Positions 12,370-23,429 of a stretch of DNA of 64,000 nucleotides are shown here, piece after piece. The DNA comes from Bigelowiella natans CCMP2755 (Eukaryota > Cercozoa > Chlorarachniophyceae): NCBI GenBank assembly GCA_000320545.1, contig ADNK01001985.1, positions 29,166 to 93,165 of the forward strand, written 5' to 3'. The position numbers and the translations under genes are program-made. A model generated the notes under the pieces. It searched no databases, was not told where the DNA came from, and worked only from the letters and a program-made list of their open reading frames with translations. Position 1 is the first letter of the stretch. Every line of letters begins with the position of its first letter.

Positions 12370-13264
12370 AATGCTGTTACTACTGGTGCCTATGGACTTA
12401 TTAGCAAGGCGAACACGCATGTTCCATTGCACTTACCGATGTTTTGGTTAACAATAGCGATGTGGAGACAGTTTTCACCCCGATATTCCGTCCTGGTCCA
12501 TATACATAGCAGTTAAAGGCATTGTTGGCCCTTATTATTATTATTCTTATTCTTATTATTCTTATTATTATTACTATTATCTGATTTTGCTTGCTTATGT
12601 TTGACGTATATTAGATATCAGTGCCTGCTGCCTCACCCGGTATATATGTCCTGGCAACGATGAGGATATGCTGTTATGAGCGATTTTGCTATCCTTAGGT
12701 GGTCGGGACCATTGTAAAGGCAAAGGAGGTGGAGGGGGGCCGCGCCGACTGAGTCTCTGGAACTGAATACATGCTCCTCCCCCACATCCTCGAGCAGTTT
12801 CATCAAAGCATCCTCTTTTGCATTCAGTAGCATATTGTGGATCTTAAAGCCAAAAGACAAACCGGGAATTAGGAGAATGGGCTTTTATACAAAGGGATAA
12901 GACAATATTGAATTTGATTTACCGTCCCCTCGCGGTGTGCCATTTCGCTTGCAGTCCGAGAACATATTTGCAGACCATATTCACAAACATTGCCAAATAC
13001 AAATTCGTCAGGTAATAAAAGATGCCACAGCAGCTGAAAATCAGTTATTGTCTTACGTCTGCTTTTCAACATTCGTGAGCAGTTGGTCTTGGTCACTTGT
13101 CGAGCGTTCCAAAGTCTCCACGAATCCGTCTTGGCACGGGATCTTCTCTTCTTCGTGATCTTCCGAATCAGCTGCTGGAGCCGACGAGTGCGAGGAGGAA
13201 ACCCTACTGTCTTGTCCGCTATTCCGGACGCGTTGGCGCTTCCTCCTCCGGGGCGAGGGCACAC
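9934..13264 (-). CDS. TRPV-like cation channel with N-terminal ankyrin repeats
   Basis: Ten exons give about 690 residues: 13264-12923, 12842-12637, 12492-12437, 12321-12265, 12172-12066, 11916-11853, 11753-11551, 11386-11313, 11075-10559, 10389-9934. Ankyrin repeats come first: GAAPLHLLCLYNG, YRGENCLHIAIVNQN with KLLVEACP, YYGGYPLSFAVSTNQ, and GNTAMHMAVIHGMKDMYDLL. Next is TLWKYGPVTCTLYDLEELD, the linker typical of vanilloid-type TRP channels, and a KW..F.RRQF pre-S1 region. Hydrophobic segments follow: GTIGYIIVFLIAVLLP, MFSILIAIWCRI, LSLGIWFNLLWVLLGF, MFLMIAFVFLGGF and LALIYVVLLSVLLVNMLIA. A pore loop sits between the last two, with GSFE at the usual TRPV selectivity-filter position (family GMG/GDF-like). 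The expected job is a membrane cation channel, possibly Ca2+ permeable. The 5' end is uncertain: an overlapping acidic open frame from 13316 reads better but cannot splice in phase to exon 2. Confidence 0.85.
10402..10432 (+). repeat. (GAAA)n microsatellite
   Basis: Tetranucleotide tract in the final intron of the TRP-channel gene, followed by C-rich runs at 10481-10502. Confidence 0.85.
11165..11197 (+). repeat. (AG)n microsatellite
   Basis: AG tract in a TRP-channel intron, flanked by CA tracts at about 11096-11115 and 11260-11281. Confidence 0.9.
12330..12370 (+). repeat. (GAT)n microsatellite
   Basis: About 12 GAT units in an intron between two ankyrin-repeat exons of the TRP-channel gene. 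Confidence 0.9.
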
Positions 13265-13530
13265 TTCGGACCGACGCCGACCGCGACCGTGTTCGGGGGC
13301 GGAGGGCGTAGCTCATGCCGAAAGTTGGTGATTGGCAGGAAGAAAATTATACCGAAAACATCTGTACTATTATTGGTGCGACACGAACATCGCTGTGTCG
13401 CAAGGCTTTTTCCCCGTTCGGGCACATGTCGTTGTTTGTATCGGTCAGATGTTGTTGTCGTAGGTTAGAAATAGGCTGTGTTTCGCTTTATTTTTACAGC
13501 CTACTGCTAGTTGCCTCAAAACCCAGCATC
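13265..13530. promoter_or_regulatory. Short divergent promoter region
   Basis: About 270 bp or less separates the 5' ends of the TRP-channel gene (-) and the multi-pass membrane protein gene (+). Expression of the two may be linked. No motif is convincing, and no CTAG-rich repeat is present. Confidence 0.35.
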
Positions 13531-15339
13531 ATGTCGAAGGATGAAAGGCGGTTCGCTGAGACGACAGTCTGAGTTTGATGCAATCCACGCCCAACTGATT
13601 GGTGCAATAGCTTAGAATCAATGATTTTTTCCTTCGGCTGAAGAGCTTCTTTGATCACACTATCGAAGAGCGATGTCCTACGCCATTGAATGTAAGATAG
13701 GGGCAGCGCTACTTGTAGATTGTAGACTACCTAGAAGCCCATCCTATGATTGACATTTGATCTAGTCCTTCATATCAACCGTAAATACTACCATCTCACT
13801 TATTTAGGGGTTGTCTCCGATCTGCTCAAGGCCTGCATTTCCACGATCCAATTTTCGCTTGCGATTCGCCAAACGCTCAAAACAAGAAACTCAGCAAACC
13901 GCCACATATCCATGTCCTATCTAGTCTACTCTATGAGTTTTAAATAATCTAAGAACAATATGCTTCTTTTTTCTAACAGTTTATGCGCATTTTCTGCCTT
14001 CACTATTCTGGTATGGAGCCTGGTAATATCAGGGATGGGATAGGTAGAGCTTGCCTTTGTGACAAATATTTGACGTCTACTTTCATTACTTACAGACAAC
14101 ACATGATCCTTGGGCTACTGACTGGAGGGTATCTATAACGGCAAATATTGTATCAACCGTAAGTGCAACTTCTGAGGCATAAAATTGTGCAGATAAACAT
14201 ATATCTCTCAGGCTTCGCTGCTGGAGACTCTTCAATACTTGACTCTTCTAGCATCGATTGCGGCTTATACGTCAGTAAATCTGCGGCAAAAGGCACCACA
14301 GTGGGGTTCCAGATTTCTCTCTTTTGGTGATTTCGTGTTGAAATGTTTTGACTTTCAATTTATTGGGAGAAGTGAGTCCCAAACTAATAGTACTTATGTG
14401 TAGGTATGGTTCTAGTCGCTATCTCTTCGATGATTTCCCTCGTGGGTGTCCTCATTACAAGCGATCAAATTTGGCTAGTCTGCCGCCAACTAGTAATTCC
14501 AATCGTCTTCTTCGCCTCAGGTTCCAAACTATCTGTACATGGTACGCGTAGTGTGTATTTCCACTAACATACACGTTGCTACATTAGGCTCTTACTTTCT
14601 ATATTCCATATCACGGCTTTACCATCTCATAAAGACACTACAGCAACAACGTTTCCTCCGCTCTTTGAAGCAGGAGTCAAAGACTACTGGAAGCCAAGTG
14701 GATCATCCGAAATCACACAAAACCTTAACAATCGCGGCCTCTTCTTCCAACTTATACAACAATGAGTATAGCACGAATACCATATCACCCCGAGTTCAAT
14801 CATCACCTGTAAATCTAGTGCGCACATCAACCAATCAGCCTTCCAGCCGCACCACACATGGCGCAGCTATTAGAGATGAGGGCGCTAACAAACGTCCTTT
14901 CCACCACAGCTCTCCACGCTTTGCTCCACGCCAATTGCTGAAAGATGTATCAGCGGACGGTGAAATAAGACAAGCAACATCATGTAATGGTGGTGGTGGA
15001 GGAGACAATATCTCGCAGACAAAGCTTGGTGCTGCCTCGGATAATCGCAAATCCGAAGCAACGATGTTATGAAGGAGTATGATAAGCGCGCAGTCAAGAG
15101 CTAGAGCTGTTGTTGAACACCGAGTTCTACGTAAAATCTGCGTGCTTAGAGCAATTGGGTTCATCTTGATCGTCCCTCTCACATTGATATTTGCATCGTT
15201 CGCACTGATTTTCCTTCAAACCGAAGAAACACGAGAGGAGGCATGGGAGAAAAACAGGAGTTCATACGACGTTGCTGGAGACATGCTCTACTATATAATG
15301 CTATTCTGCAACGGATATGCAATTTTTTATAATCATTAG
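13531..15339 (+). CDS. Multi-pass membrane protein, unknown, possibly 7TM-receptor-like
   Basis: I do not recognise the family. Exons with strong hydrophobic character appear in order: SDLLKACISTIQFSLAIRQ (about 13808-13940), HFLPSLFWYGAW (about 13980-14022), LETLQYLTLLASIAAYTS (about 14215-14270), MVLVAISSMISLVGVLITSD then LVIPIVFFAS (about 14404-14520), GSYFLYSISRLYHLIKTL (from 14588). A Ser/Thr/Asn-rich hydrophilic stretch follows, then IGFILIVPLTLIFASFALIF near the C-terminus and the stop at 15337-15339. A sensor or receptor topology is possible but unproven. The reading frame from 14539 meets an in-frame TGA at 15070-15072 and continues open at 15079. A phase-0 intron of about 14809-15096 would remove it. 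The start codon is a guess. Confidence 0.5.
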
Positions 15340-16295
15340 AATCATCAGCTTGCTTGAATCGATAAACGATGTAAGTTTGCACATGCGAGGTGCAATATCT
15401 ATTGACATGGGGAAGAGCTTCAAGTGTCAGACGGCGTATTGATTGCGCGAGAGCGCGACATGTGTAATATGTATGGCGACTGCATTGCCGACACAGCTGT
15501 GTGCTACGCATAATTTTCAGCTATGCATGCTGTGTCTAGATGTGTTGAGATGCATTCCTGTGCTGTTTCTCTCTGGCGCAGATACATCATAGTCAACAAT
15601 GTGCGTAACGTGACAATCATATAATCAACCTTTATTTTGGCCGACTAAACTAGTAAGGCAGTCTAAGGCAAGGGCCAATGATGACTAGGGCGCGTGTGAG
15701 CATGGCAGATAGGACATGGAGGAAGAGAATGAACAGAAAGGCGCATGAGCTCATGTAAATGAGTTCCGCATGATCTTGTTGTGTACATGCAAGCGCCACA
15801 ATTTATTCTTAGTTTGCCTTCGTGCATAAAATCACTTTCGCACAATCAAAGTATTCATACCAATGGTGGTAATGCACAGTACAAGAGTAGTACGTAGTGC
15901 TCTAGGCAAACTAGAAATCTTCGACAATAGTTATGATAATTAATAAATTTGACGTTGCAATAATCATTCGACATGCTGCATTCACAGTTGCTGCGTATGT
16001 ACGTCGATATCTAGATACATGTGATGGCGATGCTAGGTTACGTCTTCAACCCTATCAGCATTATTAATACTACTTCTCTCTTCCTCTCCTCATTTGTTGT
16101 GGTGTGTTTGGAGGAGTGAAGAATACTTGCAACAAACACCAGATATTTGTATTTACATCGGTCATATTTTCTTCTCATAGAATCTGTGCTTGCTTGTGTG
16201 TGTGTGTGTGTGTGTGCGTGCGTGCGTGTGTGCCCATTGCCTAGGGAAGGTCGGTAAGACAGCCTCATTCATTTCTCTGTCTCTTCTGTGTACTT
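15340..16295. repeat. Convergent intergenic space with interspersed repeat copy
   Basis: This space holds no visible exon and lies between the stop codons of the membrane protein (+) and the HAT/TPR protein (-). Segment 15365-15650 is the inverted partner of 9471-9785. The rest to about 16000 is rich in TGCATGC and CTAG words. A (TG)n tract is at 16193-16226. Confidence 0.75.
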
Positions 16296-16595
16296 TTAGT
16301 CCCGGATGCTGTTCGCATTCACACCCCCAGCACCAGCAGCACTGCTACCTTTTGCTGATTGATCTATTTCTCCGCCATTTGTGCTAGTGGCGGCTGGTAT
16401 TCCGCCCGTCTTCTTGCTATCCATTGCTGCTGCTGCCGCTGCTTCTGATGCCGACTTCGCGGCCTTCTCTTTGTCTTCGGTGTTGAATTGCTAAGATGTA
16501 ACAAAGTGTGTGTGTGCGTGTGTGTACCAGATATCAAAAATGATGGGGAGGGCGGGAGGGAGGGAGGGAGAGATAAAGCAACAGTCACTCACTAT

Positions 16596-16628
<33 letters not shown>

Positions 16629-18075
16629 AACTACCTTATTGATCCAAGACTGAACACCACGGAATATTGGCGCTAATACACTATCTGGACTAACTGTTAA
16701 AGAGCCTATTCACCCAACGACACGACATACGCAACATAACGTAACACAACACCAATCAATTACCACAACAAACGATATACTCACCGTCATCATCATCATC
16801 ATAATCATCATCATTCATCATCACCGCTTTAACCATCAAACTTTCATTCTGTATCTACGGTAACTGTTTTGTTGGTTTCAGCATATATACTCACGCTATT
16901 ACTACCTAGCGACGTGGCAGCTCCAGCACCCATCGCAGCACTCATTTCCATCTTCTGCTGCTCTACTTGGTTGTATTGCCTCAACTCATCGGCGCGAGCA
17001 TTCAGACCAAGATCATCTTCCATCTGTGCCCATGCGAGCCAAGATGCCTCCTACGCAAGTTCCAAATTTGTCATCATCATAATCATCATCATCATCATCA
17101 TCATCACTGATATGTTGTTGTTCCTGCTGTCGATATTATAAGGGTTCTGACTGACCGATTTCGAGTCGGCTTTGACTGCACATGAGAAAAGGGTGCGAGC
17201 AAGATTGTAGTTCTTCTCCCTCTTCTCCAGCACCGCCCACGCTTGGAATACCTGCGGAGAGAGATATCAAGGAGGATGATCCTCAGGAACAGTGATAATA
17301 AGGACCACATAACAATCAAAATATGTTGTTCTATTTCTTCTTCTTCTTCTCAGTAACCATATGTGCTATAATACCCTCGACACATCACGCGAGTTTGGCC
17401 CTGCCCATACTCCTTGCTGAAAGAGCTTCCTCGCCATGGTGTAGTCCCCCTCTAGGTACTCGAGAACCCCCCATGCCTGCCAGGCCTGAGAAAGGGGGAG
17501 GAGGAGCAGTAGGAGGAGGAGGAGGAGGAGGAGCAGGGGAAAGATGTAAGCAAGAAGACTAACTGGCGGACGTTATTAGTACAATTTTTAGATATATTTT
17601 CTGGTTTGATAGTATTAGCACGATACAACACAAACACACACCACCACCACCATCACCATCATCGTTTTCTTCCATGATAATACGCATCACCGCCGCACTA
17701 CTACTCATGATTACTGAGAGCACAGAGAACAGAAAAACGAACCGGGATGTGCTTGGCATCAGCTTCTGTGCCCTTCTGCAGTAATTCACGGGCGCGCGTG
17801 ACGTTTCCTATCTCGTATTCTAGCAGCGCCCATGCTTGCAGGATAGCTGCGTCCCTTGGATTAAGTTTGTGCCCTAGATGATGGTGTCGTTGTAATAGTA
17901 GTAGTAGTAGTAGTAGTAGTAGTAGCAGTAGATGATGATGATGGTTATGATGATGACAATGACAACGACTACGTTCAAGATGATAATGATGACGAAGATG
18001 ATGATTGACGTGTAGATAGCTCATCAAAAGGTAGCATAATGGATATCGTCGTCGTTTTTGTTAGCGTTCGTGATT

Positions 18076-18106
<31 letters not shown>

Positions 18107-18779
18107 AAAACCATCGCATCATTACCGTCCTTGAACAGCTGTTCGGCCTTCTCGTAATTGCCCTGCTCCTTCTCCCACACTCCCCACGACAGGTATGTGT
18201 ATCGTGACTTTGGATTGACGGCAAGCGCCTTTTGGTACAGGTACCGCACAACGTCTGCATTGCCGTGTTTTCCTTCCATCTTCGCCCACGTGTGCCATAA
18301 CGCATCGCTGTTACTGACGAGCGGGGAAGCTTTCGTACCGCGCATATACCACTGTCGCGCCTCATCAATGGACCCCATTTGCTCCAAGACAAGGCCGAGC
18401 GATTGGTACAAATACGGGTTCGCAGCGTCCTCGGTGTTCCGAATACCCTTTGTGAATATATCTGCTGCGCGCCTTAAGTTTCCTTGCCGCTTCTCGAGCA
18501 AGCCCCATCCTGTGGCAAACAACAACAGAAACAACAACAAATAATGATTGCTACTACAACATAAATCGAGAGAAAGAGGAGGAGGAGGAGGAGGAGCTAC
18601 CATGCCATGCGGCGGCGTGAGACGACTTTGCGGTTACGGCGCCTTCATAAAGTTTCCTAGCTCTCCCAACATTGCTTTGCTTTGCGTGTAAGTTAGCCCA
18701 CGCCGTCCAGATATACGGGTTGCTTCCAGCAGTCATCCGTGTTGCTTCTTCGTACAGCTCCTCGCCCTCCCCATATCTA

Positions 18780-18817
<38 letters not shown>

Positions 18818-19599
18818 CAAGAAAACTAGCATGCACTAAATCTGATCTCCTTTCTTTTTACGCGAAACAGCAGCAGATTAACGCAGCAACCACGTACCGT
18901 TTCTGGTTCATGAGAAGCGTGCCGAGGCCTATGGAATAATCATTAAGTTGTGTAATTGTGAAGCCGTAGTAAGACAATGTCGGATATTCGCTGATGCTTT
19001 ATATATTAGAGGTGGAAGCATGGAAATAGCATACATACAACATTTAAACGGAAGAATAAAGTTTTTGTGATGAAATCACAATAATGGACTGTGCTCACCA
19101 CAGGGCTGACGAGGTCTTCGTGAAAACAATCACTACTCACTTAGTTCGCATCAACACTAGCATCATCATCATCGTTATCATCATCATCATCATCATCATC
19201 ATCATTACCAACGTACGCGCGTCCATCGGTAGGATTCATTGAGAGACAGCGCTTGAAGATTTTCTCTGCATTCATGCTCGCTCTTTCCTGAAAAGGGGTG
19301 AGGAGGCATTTTAGTCGGTTGGTGTTGCAGCATGTAAACAGGATACATCGCAACTAAACACCTATCTGCATTATCGAGGAGATGGTGTGTTGTAGCGTTG
19401 ATGTCATACCCGGCTATAACCGTCAGGCTGCTTTCGAAACGCTCGGCGCTCAGAACGAGCACGGTAGAGCAGAAAGTCTGTGTTGACTCTTCTGATCTGG
19501 GATGGCTAACGAATGATGCGGGAGAGGGAGGGGCGATGTGGGAGTAGGGGGGGGAGGAGAAGGAGATGATGCAGCAGTCGAAGGATCAGAGGCGTGTAT

Positions 19600-19638
<39 letters not shown>

Positions 19639-20426
19639 GTTCTTGTGTGTCCAATTGTAGTACAATGATTGCTGGTGTACTAATACGATCTACCAACACT
19701 ACTACCTTCATAGATTTACTGGTGTCCTCTATCCTCCGGTTTTCTAATTCGCGCTCCACCATCTCCACGCTATTCGTGGTTGAATGAAGCGAGAGGTGTC
19801 TTCGTTGTCCTATGGTGGTTGGATCCGGTGGTTAAGGTATTCTTTTTATTGAAATGATGCAAGCGACTATCGTTCCCTAATCATAGAGTGGTGCGCCATA
19901 ACGTGCTTGTTTTATTTGAAAATACTTTAAAAGTGTGAGTTCCTACCAGATTGCTTGTAGTCACCGAAAGTTCCCACAGCGGGAAACCGATGGGATTGCA
20001 CAAACAAATGTTGCTGCTGCCGCGACTCGATGGGGCCGTTGCGTATCAGTCTGAGCGAATTGGATAGAGTGACGGTGAAAAATGAGAGGGAGGAAGAGGA
20101 TAATAACGTATACAACATCATCACCCCTCCTTTTCCCTGTTCTTGGTCGAGAAACGGAAGATTTCACAAGTACTATTACACGGTTGGTTCGTCGTCACTT
20201 TCATCAAACGGTTTAGTGAGAACCTGTGGTGGATGCATCCATGTGATGATCGGGATGATGCCGGCGATGATCTAGACCACAATGAGATTCCCATTTCCGC
20301 CCGATCTGCTGGGTTCACCAACCCAATTGTCATCGCAGTTGCTACGATGAGGAGGAGGGAAAGTAGGGGGGGCACCCGAGCTTTTATCGGTGTGCCTACG
20401 TCCCCGAATTCCCTCATACCTTCCAC
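16296..20426 (-). CDS. Plastid-targeted HCF107/MBB1-like HAT/TPR RNA-maturation protein
   Basis: The protein has a bipartite leader: a signal-peptide core PPLLSLLLIVATAMTIGLV, then a Ser/Arg-rich stretch, suggesting import into a complex plastid. Helical repeats follow from about 19290 leftwards: AEKIFKRCLSMNPTDGRAY, GEGEELYEEATR with WTAWANLHAKQSNVGRARKL, WGLLEKRQGNLRRAADIF, YLYQSLGLVLEQMGSIDEAR, WHTWAKMEGKHGNADVVR, WGVWEKEQGNYEKAEQLF, WALLEYEIGNVTRARELL, WGVLEYLEGDYTMARKLF, WAVLEKREKNYNLARTLF and WLAWAQMEDDLGLNARAD. The W..WA.lE...gn...AR.lf pattern is the HAT variant of TPR. HCF107 (Arabidopsis) and MBB1 (Chlamydomonas) use it to bind and protect plastid psbB/psbH mRNAs. The same targets here are inference. 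The C-terminus is Ala/Ser-rich and ends NANSIRD. Minor exon limits are approximate. Confidence 0.85.
16595..16630 (+). repeat. (TAC)n microsatellite
   Basis: TAC tract in the 3'-most intron of the HAT/TPR gene. A GGGA-rich run precedes it at 16545-16570. Confidence 0.9.
17895..17927 (+). repeat. (TAG)n microsatellite
   Basis: TAG tract in a HAT/TPR intron, followed by GAT-rich sequence. Confidence 0.9.
18783..18813 (+). repeat. (TA)n microsatellite
   Basis: Pure TA tract a few bases from a splice acceptor of the HAT/TPR gene (minus strand). Confidence 0.9.
19153..19206 (+). repeat. (ATC)n microsatellite
   Basis: Interrupted ATC tract directly after the donor of the exon encoding the first HAT repeat (minus strand). 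Confidence 0.9.
19598..19639 (+). repeat. (TG)n microsatellite
   Basis: About 20 TG units in an intron near the 5' end of the HAT/TPR gene. Confidence 0.9.
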
Positions 20427-21839
20427 TTTAAATCTGCTTTCAATTTATTTCGATCCAGCAAATAAGATTTTTTAAACCCCCGCAAACCGGTTTTGCGGGG
20501 AGAGGGTGTGAGGGAAGGGGGGGGCGAGGCTGCTACCACCACCCCTTCTTGTAGTTTGCACAATTTGTTGGAAAACCACAATCACCATAATGCACTCTAT
20601 CTAGGTAATGCGACATGAGAATAATCCTCAAAAAAGGCCCGATAACATCTAATTCATGTCCCGAAAAATCTTCTGAATCTGAAAACTTGGCTAACTTGTC
20701 GCAGAACGTAAAATGGGATACAATTCGCTTCGCCCCGTGCTCGTATTCCGGCTTCCTGCCCCGAGCACGTAAAGTAGGATGCATTACGTTCTCTCTTTTA
20801 AGTGCGATTTTCTGTTGTCGTAAGTCTAAAATATGTTGTATATTCATGTATTAAGCAACAGCCAAAAATCCACAAGAGGGGTTCCTTGACCATGAAGTTA
20901 CCGAAATCTGCATTCCAATATCAATTCAACCTTAAAAGTCGATTGAGATTCTGCAAGATGTCGCTCTATTTTCCATAATATTTGCTTTATTGCATGTCGT
21001 ATTGTGACACGGGCGGGATATTTCTTTTTCAAATAGATACTGGTGCCCATACCTAAACTGAGGGACTATATATGGAAATTATCGGTAGAACATCGTAATA
21101 AATCGTTACAGTATGTAAAGATTAGTGTATCCGCTTTTTCCAAATGATAAGAGAAGAGTATGTTGGAAATATAACTGAAAACATCTTAAAAATTTCGCAA
21201 CTTGCTTCACTATAATTCAAGAGGTAGTTCGGGTATTTGGGTCGGTCGGCGCCCCCCTTGTGTTTCATCCGCTTCGCGCAATCAAGGTTGGGATTAAGAG
21301 AGGATTTGGATACGAAACTATGTTCGTAATAGAATTTAAACCTGGGAGGGTGGTCACTGCTAGCTGGATGAAAATGAGGGAGGCTTGTCAGCGAAAACTT
21401 CGCGCCTGATGGGGAGAACCTACCCCCCCTACCGATTTTTTTCGAGCGTAGCAGATGAAACTTAGCGCCTGTTTCGTTTCATTCCTTCTACAAAGTGCGT
21501 GTTTGGTTATTATTTTCGAGATTTTAGTTGCTCATCGATGGTGATCTTCACCGACGTCGGGAAAACACACGCGACCGACTGTTTCCTTTGTGCACACAAT
21601 GAACAAAGAAAACGTGGAATTTCAGAGACCAATATGGATCATTTTGAAGAGAAAACGAAGAGATATTCAATGTCATCCAAATCATCTCATTTGTCATCTT
21701 GCTGCTGTTTATCAACAAATATACAGATAGGCCCCTTAGAAGCCCGTCGCCACCACCTAGCATGCTGCGGCCCTCGCCACAATCGCGATCGGCGTTAACA
21801 TCAGCGAGACGTAGGATTCATGGCTGGCGACAAAGAAAT
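20427..21839. promoter_or_regulatory. Divergent intergenic region between two plastid-protein genes
   Basis: This 1.4 kb space lies upstream of both the HAT/TPR gene (-) and the small plastid-targeted gene (+). A GC hairpin is at 20478-20500. A 104-codon minus-strand open frame at 20533-20847 has no recognisable domain and is probably chance or an old repeat remnant. No CTAG-rich repeat is present. Confidence 0.4.
20478..20500. other. Perfect 9-bp-arm inverted repeat
   Basis: CCCCGCAAA and TTTGCGGGG flank a 5-base spacer, about 50-75 bp upstream of the HAT/TPR start codon. It could form a hairpin in the 5' untranslated leader or be a dyad protein-binding site. Confidence 0.6.
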
Positions 21840-22248
21840 ATGACCCCCCCCCTCATCATTTTCAGCCTCCTGTCGATACTGGCCTATTCAATTGCTTGGC
21901 ACTCTCCTGTGCGGATCTCTGCTGCCGCTGCTGTATCAAGGGGGAAGTTGTTTTCTATGGGAATACTTTCTAGTAATCCCAGAGCAGCAAGGATGACGTC
22001 TATGGCTAGACCTCCAGTAACACAATCGCCTTTATTTATAACGGGTGTGGATGGAAGAATATCGCCCATGCACATTCGTGCTACTACTACTACTGCTGTG
22101 TCCTCATCAACATCTGGAGCTGACGAGGAGACAATAACGACAACAGCATCACCTCCAGTAGAAACGACTACTGCGCCGTCAAAAAAACAGAATGATGAGG
22201 TAGTAGCTGATTGCCATTAGTAGTAGTCGTAGCAGTAGTAGTAGTAGT

Positions 22249-22282
<34 letters not shown>

Positions 22283-22339
22283 TGATGTTGAATATACATG
22301 TCTATGTGTTGAGGTTTTGGAAGGTCATCATGCAAATGA

Positions 22340-22384
<45 letters not shown>

Positions 22385-23052
22385 CTGGACATTATCAGCT
22401 TGAGAAAATATCGGAGGCCTTGTCTAAGGTGAAGACCACACCTGCGGCAATTGCGAGCTTGATACGGTAAGATCACATCACTCACCCTCATTGTATATGT
22501 GTGCGAAGTAGTATATGTCGGTGAGTAGTAGCACAAGTAGTAATAACAGAAGTGAAGTACTAGTGTAGCTCTAGCAACATGAAAAATCTATGGCGATGAA
22601 GTACACGCTGCATTTATCTCTACCTACAGGCGACACGAAGATGTAATGAGCCTTCTCACATCTTTGGACGAAGAGATAGAGATGGCTATCAACGCTCCCT
22701 CGAACGAAAATGACGGAAAACTGGAAGAAATACTCCGAATGAGGGTACAAACAACCACTAGAGAAGAACACAAATATGAGAAACCGAGCTAGATCATCAG
22801 TTTCGCAGCTTTGCTTTCGTCAACTGGAGGAGATTGATGACAGGCTACAGTTGTGTCATTTTGTCCGGTCTATCTCGAATTCTGAATCAATCAATGATGC
22901 CTCACATTTCATTTATTCATCTATGATCCTCCTCCCGCTCAAACCAGGCCACACTTCGCGAGGAGCTACTTCCCGTCGCCAAAACTATTGAAGAGTGGAA
23001 GAAGTTTGCCGCAGCTGCAATTGCCGAACAGACTGGTATTACTGGCATATAA
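21840..23052 (+). CDS. Small plastid-targeted protein of unknown function
   Basis: Four exons (21840-22199, 22399-22466, 22630-22744, 22948-23052) join in phase to about 215 residues ending QTGITGI. Residues 1-20 (MTPPLIIFSLLSILAYSIAW) form a signal peptide. A basic, Ser/Arg/Met-rich segment follows as a transit-like region, then a Thr/Ser-rich linker. The mature part is mostly helical: EKISEALSKVKTTPAAIASL, RHEDVMSLLTSLDEEIEMAI and EELLPVAKTIEEWKKFAAAA. No catalytic motif or metal-binding cluster is visible. Its length and helical make-up would suit a small stromal or lumenal assembly or accessory factor, which is a guess. The frame stays open upstream to a Met at 21699, but only the Met at 21840 puts the hydrophobic core at the N-terminus. 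Confidence 0.7.
22250..22381 (+). repeat. Two (TG)n tracts in one intron
   Basis: TG tracts at about 22250-22280 and 22340-22380 occupy most of the first intron of the small plastid-protein gene. A (TAG)n stretch lies just upstream of them. Confidence 0.9.
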
Positions 23053-23429
23053 CGAGATCTGATATGGCGAGACCTGCGTCTTGTACTGATGATATATCTC
23101 CGAGGAGATGCAGCGACAGAAAGCGGGAGGGGGCTCACAAACTATGAAACCATATATGTTATAATATATTATACTAAAATATATCCTCTACATATGGTGT
23201 TCGTCCGTTGTAATATTCATCGTTTCCTTCTGAAATCTGTGTTTTTTCCTGGTGCGGCATGTGTGTATTTGAATCTATATTTCAGGGGTGGTTGTGGCAA
23301 CCCCATCAACAGAGTAAGAAAAACTAACGTCTGGAAGGGGGGGGGGGGGGTAAGGGTAGAGAAATATGTTCCATTCATGATGAGGTGCGTTGTTGATGTC
23401 AATGGTGTTGTTTTTCTATGAATATTTAG

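Noticed and set aside
13053-13316. Acidic/basic open frame as first exon of the TRP-channel gene
   Set aside because: It looks protein-like, but the only donor would leave a 23-bp intron and the wrong phase for exon 2. The overlapping frame from 13264 continues directly into exon 2.
16193-16290. Possible signal-peptide small gene on the plus strand near the HAT/TPR 3' end
   Set aside because: The frame is mostly (TG)n-coded Val/Cys and overlaps the 3' end of a real gene.
20533-20847. 104-codon minus-strand open frame upstream of the HAT/TPR gene
   Set aside because: No domain, no matching splice partners and no family resemblance. It lies in a promoter space and could be chance; mentioned only within the intergenic entry.
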